From NCBI GenBank assembly GCA_030549495.1, contig JAUIRK010000952.1, forward strand, positions 712,162 to 776,161: DNA of 64,000 nucleotides. Direction: 5' to 3'. Shown one piece after another: positions 58,096 to 64,000 of the stretch. The position numbers and the translations under genes are program-made. The notes beneath the pieces were generated by a model. It did no database searches, had not been told where the DNA came from, and worked only from the letters and a program-made list of their open reading frames with translations. Source of the stretch: Nectonema munidae. Taxonomy: Eukaryota > Nematomorpha > Nectonematoida > Nectonematidae. Numbering within the stretch: position 1 is the stretch's first letter; the number at the start of each line of letters is the position of its first letter.

Positions 58096-58257
58096 AACTA
58101 ATAAAAAGCAATCTTTCACAAAGTTAAAACGCTTACTTATTAATATATGCTCTCTTTTTCATAAAATAAAAAGTTTGAAATAATATTGTAAACCTTGAAA
58201 ATTTTTATATTACTCTTAAAAACCTCTTGAATTTCATTTTTGAAATTTGGTAGACAC

Positions 58258-58769
58258 TAGAGCTTCTGATTTCTCGATAAAATTTAATTCTCGAGAAACG
58301 AGAAAAAAAATATATTATTCTCGAGAAAAGTTTCGAGAAGTTAAAAAATATTTTACAAAAAAAAATTAATTTTGTTTTATTAGTAAAATAACTTTAAAAA
58401 AAACAAGAGCATTTAAAGTTTCGTTTTTCAAACTCAATCGTTTTGGAGATAAAGTATTTGATACATTTGAGAAGATTCTTTCACATTGACAAGAAGTTGG
58501 TTGGATGCATAAAAGAGAATTTTTTAACAATTGCATCGATTTTGATAAATCAAAATTTTTGTTTTGTTTGAACATCTGTAGTTCTTCTTCTATTGTACTA
58601 ACTTTTTCTTCTTTTTTTATCATTCAAACTCATCAACAGATTCGACTTAAAATTTAACATGTTTTCAGTAATAAAATTTTAAAATTCTTGAGTTTCGACA
58701 AAAATTTCTCGAGAATCAAGAAATAAAAAAATTCTAAAATTCTCGAGAAATCTCGAGACAGAAGCTCTA
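58258..58769 (-). mobile_element. hAT element, TAGAGCTT family, copy 3, nested (512 bp)
   Basis: Same ends as 37472-38197. The duplication GTAGACAC/GTAGACAT (7 of 8) lies within the right end of the outer CAGGGTGTC element, which proves the order of insertion. Internally deleted. Confidence 0.92.
58366..58623 (-). pseudogene. hAT dimerisation-domain remnant, best preserved copy
   Basis: Minus strand: SMQLLKNSLLCIQPTSCQCE, RIFSNVSNTLSPKRLSLKNE, TLNALVFFK. This retains the PTSxxxERIFS core of the hAT C-terminal dimerisation domain and shows that the TAGAGCTT family is derived from a hAT transposon. No N-terminal or catalytic part. Confidence 0.85.
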
Positions 58770-58789
58770 GTAGACATCCTGTTTAATGA

Positions 58790-59762
58790 TATAATGTCAG
58801 TTCAATTTCTGAAATTTTTAGAACATTATATTTTTTTCAAAGATGTTAGAACTTATACGCAAATTATTGTCATAGAATATAATTCGAGTTTTTGATTTGA
58901 AGCAAATAACCCATCTAATGCATACAAATCCGATATGATCCAATGTGTTTTGAAGGGTGTGAAAAAGTCTTCTACTCCACTAATAATTTTTATTTAATTT
59001 CTAATTTCAATTTTATATCATTAAAAGTCTTGTTTGGCTTGTGGGAAGACTTTCAATATTACTTTAATTGATTTACGATTGAGTTTCAGAGACAGTTTTT
59101 TTTAAAATAAATTTTAAAATTTATATAAAAAAAAAAGTTCCCCCCGCCCACCCATAATTTTAAGTATGTGCGCTCCTGATATAATCATGTCTCAAGTATT
59201 TTGCGAAACTTATCCATCTCAACCGTGTGTTGTCTTTTATTTGAAGCAATTACTCAAAATTTATTTATCCAAAGAATAATAATAGGCTGAAATTTACCTT
59301 TATTCTTTTGGCATAAATAGTAGTTAAATTTTCCAAATATAAGCTAAATTGAATTTTATAGATGATATATAAAATATTATAACTAAAAGTATTATAAAAA
59401 TTGACATCTTTTTTATCTTAATAAATCAGTGGCTTCCAAAAATAATATTTTTCTATAATTGGGCATGACTTAGATCAGACATTAAATCATGACGCTACAC
59501 TTCAACCACTAGGCCATCTGTGGGCTTTTAGATTTTCCCTCTTCATCTGGTTCTGCAAAAAAATTGTTTATCTTCTCTTCTGTTGTCTTCGTATATGTCA
59601 TGTTCTGGTTCAAGAGGTACTGCGTTGTTTTCAGTTGGTGGAAGAACAGAAGTTACAAGGTGTCTTTAATTTGTAGGCGCAAAGAGGGTACGAGTGAAAT
59701 TAAAATCCATATAATGTTTTTAATATAAAAATTTAGTTTACATTATTCTTTTTTCCTTTTAA
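58790..59762. other. Spacer with tRNA-like and coding-like scraps
   Basis: GATGGCCTAGTGGTTGAAGT on the minus strand near 59502-59523 resembles a Pol III A box, but no B box follows. On the minus strand 59570-59660 reads LVTSVLPPTENNAVPLEPEH, coding-like but unclassified. Confidence 0.35.
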
Positions 59763-59800
59763 CCCTATTAGTGCTGTGCAAAATTTGTCCGCTCAAGTGC

Positions 59801-59837
59801 TAGGGGGGGGGGGGGGCGTGCCCCCCCCCCCCCCCTA
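59801..59837. repeat. Poly-G/poly-C perfect hairpin
   Basis: TA, then 14 G, CGTG, 15 C, TA. Folds completely with a 4-base loop; the G strand could also form a quadruplex. The exact length is likely unstable or poorly sequenced. Confidence 0.8.
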
Positions 59838-59879
59838 TTTTTCTTAGATATTAATAAATTTTTATAAATATTTTTGATG

Positions 59880-60870
59880 TTACATATATATTTCAACTAT
59901 GCTGAATTCAGTGGTGATGTCCATTTTTTTATCAAAATCAATCAAACCTGTCAAAAAATTGATTTATATTTGATAGCTCATCTCAAAAAGGAACTTTTTG
60001 TTTAAATAATTATATAAAGTTTTTTACTCATGTATACCCATTTTCAAATATGCTGAATTCAGTGGTGATATTCATTTTTTATGAAAATCAATCAAACCTG
60101 TCAAAAAATTGATCTAAATGTGACAGCTCATCTCAAAAAGAAACTTTTTATCTAAATAAGTTTATAAAGTTTTTTACACATTTATACCCATTTTCAAATA
60201 TGCTGAATTCAGTGGTGATATTCATTTTTTATGAAAATCAATCAAACCTTTCAAAAAATTGATCTAAATGTGACAGCTCATCTCAAAAAGGAACTTTTTA
60301 TCTAAATTAGTATATAAAGTTTTTTGCACATGTATTTTCAAATATGCTGAATTCAGTGGTGATATTCATTTTTTATGAAAATGAATCAAAGCTGTCAAAA
60401 AATTGATCTAAAAGTGATAGCTCATCTCAAAAAGAACTTTTTATCTAGATAAGTATATAAAGTTTTTTACAAATGTATACCCATTTTCAAATATGCTGAA
60501 TTCAGTGGTGATATTCATTTTTTATGGAAATCATTCAAACCTGTCAAAAAACTGATTTACATATGACAGCTCATCTCAAAAAAGAAACTTTTTATCTAAA
60601 TAATAATATAATGTTTTTTACACATATACACCCATTTTCAAGCATGCTGAATTCAGCGGTGATATTCATTTTTTTTTATAAAAATCAATAAAAGTTATCA
60701 AAGCATTGATTTATATATGACAGCTCATCTTATAAAGAAACTTTTTATCTAAGTAATAATATAAAGTTTTTTACACATATATACCCATTTTTAAGCATGC
60801 GTAATTCAGTGGTGATATTCATTTTTTTAAATAAAAATCAATCAAAACTCAAAAAATTGATTTATCCCAA
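59880..60870 (+). repeat. Tandem array A, about 150-bp unit, 7 copies
   Basis: The marker TGCTGAATTCAGTGGTGATA recurs with changes at about 59899, 60051, 60201, 60344, 60493, 60646 and 60798, spacings 142-153 bp. Each unit also has ATCAATCAAACCTGTCAAAA and GACAGCTCATCTCAAAAAG. Diverged units continue to 61250 and occur at 44620-44880. Confidence 0.9.
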
Positions 60871-62169
60871 AAAGAAAGGATCAGGCACGGTTTTTTGAAT
60901 TAGAGAATTGCGTTTAATAGAAAATATAGGGAGGTTATGAAGTTTACCGTGCATGGCATTTTACACACATATACCCATTTTCAAGTAGGCTGTGTTTACT
61001 GGTTATAATCCTTTTTTTTTATATAAAAAATTAGTCAAACCTGACAAAATAATTTAAATATGACAGCCCATGTCAAAATTAAAATTTTAATTCTTTTAAA
61101 GTTTTTTATACATTTCAAGTATGCAGAATTTAATGGTGATGTTCATTTTTTATGAAATCAATAAAACCTGTCAAAAAATCTATTAAACCTGTAAATCAAT
61201 GTCAAATATATAAACATAAAAATAACTTCTACTTGCAGTTTTCTCTGGTAATTATTTTCTTAATTTATTTAATAAACCAACTTTAGGTGTTTAATTCACT
61301 CAAAATATTTCATTCTACAGTAACTTATGTAACTCGATAGGATCTCCATCTTTTTGGCTACAAATTCGTTATCGGCTCGTAGTCTCTACGTCATATTATA
61401 ATTTACAGTATGTAATTTTGGTATTCATTCTATGATGATCCTTTCTTGGTAGCTCTTTTTTCATTAGAAATTTATATTCTTCAATGTGTGTTCGAAAATT
61501 TTTTTATAAGGATAAAATTCCTTTTTTCCTCTCAGGCCTGAATATTTGTCAACCAATCTCATTTCAAAGGTTTTTTTCTGATGAATCATTCGCGATGTTG
61601 ATTGTTCAATTACAAAAATTGTCAACGTTCTTCATCTAAAAAATTATCTCTTTGACACAAAAGATGGACAAATTCAATTTAAATTAAAAATATCTTGATA
61701 GTGACTAAATTCTCACATATTGGCATTTGGGCCATTTTTGATAAATCTGACCTATTCTAAATTTTTAGATTTCCTACCCATCTTAGCTAAATGTTAACTG
61801 TAATCCTAGATGATAAGCTATAGAATTAAATATTTTTCATTTGTAAAAGAGGAACTCCTTTTTCACAGTCAAAATCTTTTTTGAAGTATATAATTAAACC
61901 ACTTCCTAGTTCATTAGAACATGGTAGATCTTCCATTTAGTAAAGATACATATTTTTTTTAATTATTTGTTTTGATCACATGTTCTCTATTCAATTAATT
62001 TTCAACTTGGTTCCTTCTCTCATACAAATTTTCAAAAGATTTTATAATACGTTTTATTTTTTTTAATAAATATTTCATACTCATGATGATTGTAGAAAGT
62101 ATTATAAGCCAAAATATACAAAAAAAAGTATATTTTTACTATATACCTAATATGCAGCCATTTTTTGAA

Positions 62170-63790
62170 ATTTTTTTACACAACTGATTTTCAGGCATAC
62201 ATTACTAATTCAATTGCCACTTCGAGATATTTTTTAACCGTATTATCCAAAATCCAGTACAGAAATAAAATAAGCATAGTCGATTTGGTATAAAATAGAT
62301 ATTTTATTTTTTTGAAAATATTTTTGAAGACAGTATCTAGAAGTAAACCGCAAATCTGATTCAAGCTTTCAGATACTTTAAAAACATAAATGCCAAACCT
62401 GAGTCCAAAAATGAAACCAGCATCTTCCATTTGGCATAAAAACAGATATTTTATTTAAATTTCAAAAATATTTCTGTAGACATTAGACGTAAATCGAAAA
62501 TTTGATTGACACTTTCAGACATTTAAAACCTCTAAATGCAAAAAATGATTTCAGAAATAAAAATTATCATGGTCGAATTGGTATAAAAACATATATTTCA
62601 TGTAAAATTAGAGAGAATATTTTGGGATATAGTTTTCAGACTTAAACTGCAAATTTGATTGACACTAGCAGTAAAACCTCTAAATGCGAAAACTGTGTTC
62701 AGAAATGAAATCATCATGATCTATTTGCTATAAAAACAAATTTTAGAACTAAACGCAAATTTAATTGATACTTATATGTATTTTCAAATTCAAACTGCAA
62801 AAATTGAGTCCATAAATGAAACTAGCATGGTTGATTTGGTATAAAAACATATATTTAATTGTAAAATTTGAATGAATTTTTTGTAGACAATTTTTAGAAG
62901 TAAACCGCAAATTTGTTTAACACTTATAGGTATTTTCACATCCTAAATGTAAAAAATTAGTTCAGAAATGAAAACAGCATGATTGATTTGCTATAAAAAC
63001 ATATATTTCAAGAGAATATTTTTGGAGACAATTTTCAGAAGTAAACCGCAAATTTGATTTATACTTATAGGTATTTTCAAATCCTAAATGTAAAAAATGA
63101 GTTCAAAAATGAAAACAGCATGATCGATTTGGTATAAAAACAAATATTTCATGTAAAATTGAAAGAATATTTTTGGAGATAGCTTTTAGAAGTAAACCGC
63201 AAATTTTGACTGATATTTTAAAACCTCTAAATGTGAAAAATGAGTTCAGAAATGAAAACAGCATGCTTGATTTGGTATAAAACATATATTTCATTGAAAA
63301 TTTGAATGAATGTTTTTGGAGACAATTTTTAGAAGTAAACCACAAATTTGATTAACACTTATAGGTATTTTCACATCCTAAACGTAAAAAATGAGTCCAG
63401 AAATGAAACCAGCATGGCCGATTTAGTATAACACATATATTTCATTGTAAAATTTGAATGAATGTTTTTGGAGATAATTTTTAGAAGTAAACCGCAAATT
63501 AGATTAACACTTATAGGTATTTTCAGATCCTAAACGTAAAAAATGAGTCCAGAAATGAAACCAGCATGGCCGATTTAGTATAACGCATATATTTTATGTA
63601 AAATGTGAAGGAATGTATTTGGAGACAATTTTCAGAAATAAACCTCAAATTTGATTACTACTTATAGGTATTTTCAAACCCTAAATGTAAAAAATGAGTC
63701 CAGAAATGAAAACAGCATGACCAATTTAGTATAAAAACATATATTTTATGTAAAATTTGAAGGTATATTTTATTAGATATATTTTTAATC
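62170..63790 (+). repeat. Tandem array B, about 148-bp unit, 10 copies
   Basis: The marker AGAAGTAAACCGCAAATTTG recurs with changes at about 62340, 62489, 62641, 62752, 62898, 63040, 63190, 63332, 63484 and 63638. Units also share CAGAAATGAAACCAGCATG. One unit is short (111 bp). Sequence is unrelated to array A. Confidence 0.9.
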
Positions 63791-64000
63791 AATCAAAATT
63801 TTGATTGACATTTTCTAAAAAGTAGCCATGATTATTGAAAAAATTAAATATATAAAGTGTTATGCGTTCCAAACTGTATATAATTATAAATTTTCAGGGT
63901 ATTATATAATATAGATCCTAAGTTATAAGGTTAAGTACAGATAATGTCAAAATTTTGCTGAAAAATTTTAATTTTTGATTTTGATTGACAGTTTTGAACA

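Larger units (their letters stand above)
57357..58781 (+). mobile_element. hAT-like element, CAGGGTGTCTACC family, with nested insertion
   Basis: The left end CAGGGTGTCTACCAACCTTG matches the inverted right end (complement CAGGATGTCTAC). AAAACCTCTTGAA words lie subterminally on both sides. Flanks share only TTTAA, so no clean 8-bp duplication. It holds a transposase C-terminal remnant at 57730-58095. A second hAT copy is inserted at 58258-58769. Confidence 0.8.
59763..64000 (+). mobile_element. Large TTAA-flanked repeat with two satellite arrays, long copy
   Basis: Left end CCCTATTAGTGC directly after TTAA (59759-59762). Then come a G/C hairpin, array A (59880-60870), diverged A units to about 61250, a unique middle (61320-62120), array B (62170-63790) and a tail (63770-64000) that runs off the window. 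The order matches the short copy at 44541-46408. TTAA and CCC ends suggest a piggyBac-type origin. No coding region. Confidence 0.75.

Noticed and set aside
62191-63345. Two ~80-codon minus-strand frames
   Set aside because: Fall inside satellite array B and repeat its units.
59880-63790. Regularly spaced repeats resembling a CRISPR-like array
   Set aside because: Units are ~150 bp with homology along their whole length and no unique spacers; the context is animal nuclear DNA. They are satellites.

Overview
The window is AT-rich, intron-containing nuclear DNA of an invertebrate animal, probably a protostome. Three things point to a metazoan: split genes for a proteasome beta subunit (PSMB4/beta7) and a liprin-beta scaffold, an SLC35A3-like Golgi sugar-nucleotide transporter, and dense animal-type transposons (Merlin, hAT, piggyBac-like, LINEs, tRNA-derived SINEs, a Ty3/gypsy-like LTR element). 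The species cannot be fixed from the sequence alone.

Layout. 1-1.94 kb: 3' part of a LINE cut by the window edge. 2.1-3.6 kb: decayed ZBED5-like hAT transposase with a LINE scrap inside. 4.04-5.0 kb: single-exon seven-transmembrane receptor-like gene. 5.0-9.5 kb: repeats (piggyBac-type MITE, SINEs, a hAT element with exact target duplication, homopolymer tract). 9.86-18.1 kb, minus strand: PSMB4 in six consistent exons. Its introns hold two hAT MITEs and a cluster of piggyBac-type MITEs. A 2.37-kb hAT element (18.88-21.25 kb) lies just upstream, probably in the next intron. 23.03-28.19 kb: young but broken LTR retroelement. 29.40-30.39 kb: SLC35A3-like gene. 33.1-33.9 kb: unclassified inverted-repeat element. 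34.9-35.8 kb: old LINE. 37.5-39.1 kb: two neighbouring hAT elements of one family. 39.93-43.57 kb: three exons of liprin-beta covering its three SAM domains. 44.5-46.4 kb and 59.76-64.0 kb: two copies of a large, apparently undescribed repeat with TTAA-flanked ends and two internal arrays of about 150-bp units. 49.17-49.77 kb: foldback element with an 11-bp target duplication. 50.47-51.18 kb, minus strand: orphan single-pass membrane protein. 51.72-54.43 kb: nearly whole Merlin transposon. 57.36-58.78 kb: hAT-like element carrying a nested hAT copy.

The host genes (7TM receptor, PSMB4, SLC35A3-like, liprin-beta, orphan membrane protein) are functionally unrelated and do not form an operon or cluster. 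The most notable content is the transposon stratigraphy. At least five hAT-type insertions keep exact 8-bp duplications, five TTAA-type MITE copies or fragments sit in or beside two host-gene introns, and the large TTAA-flanked repeat appears to be turning into satellite DNA.
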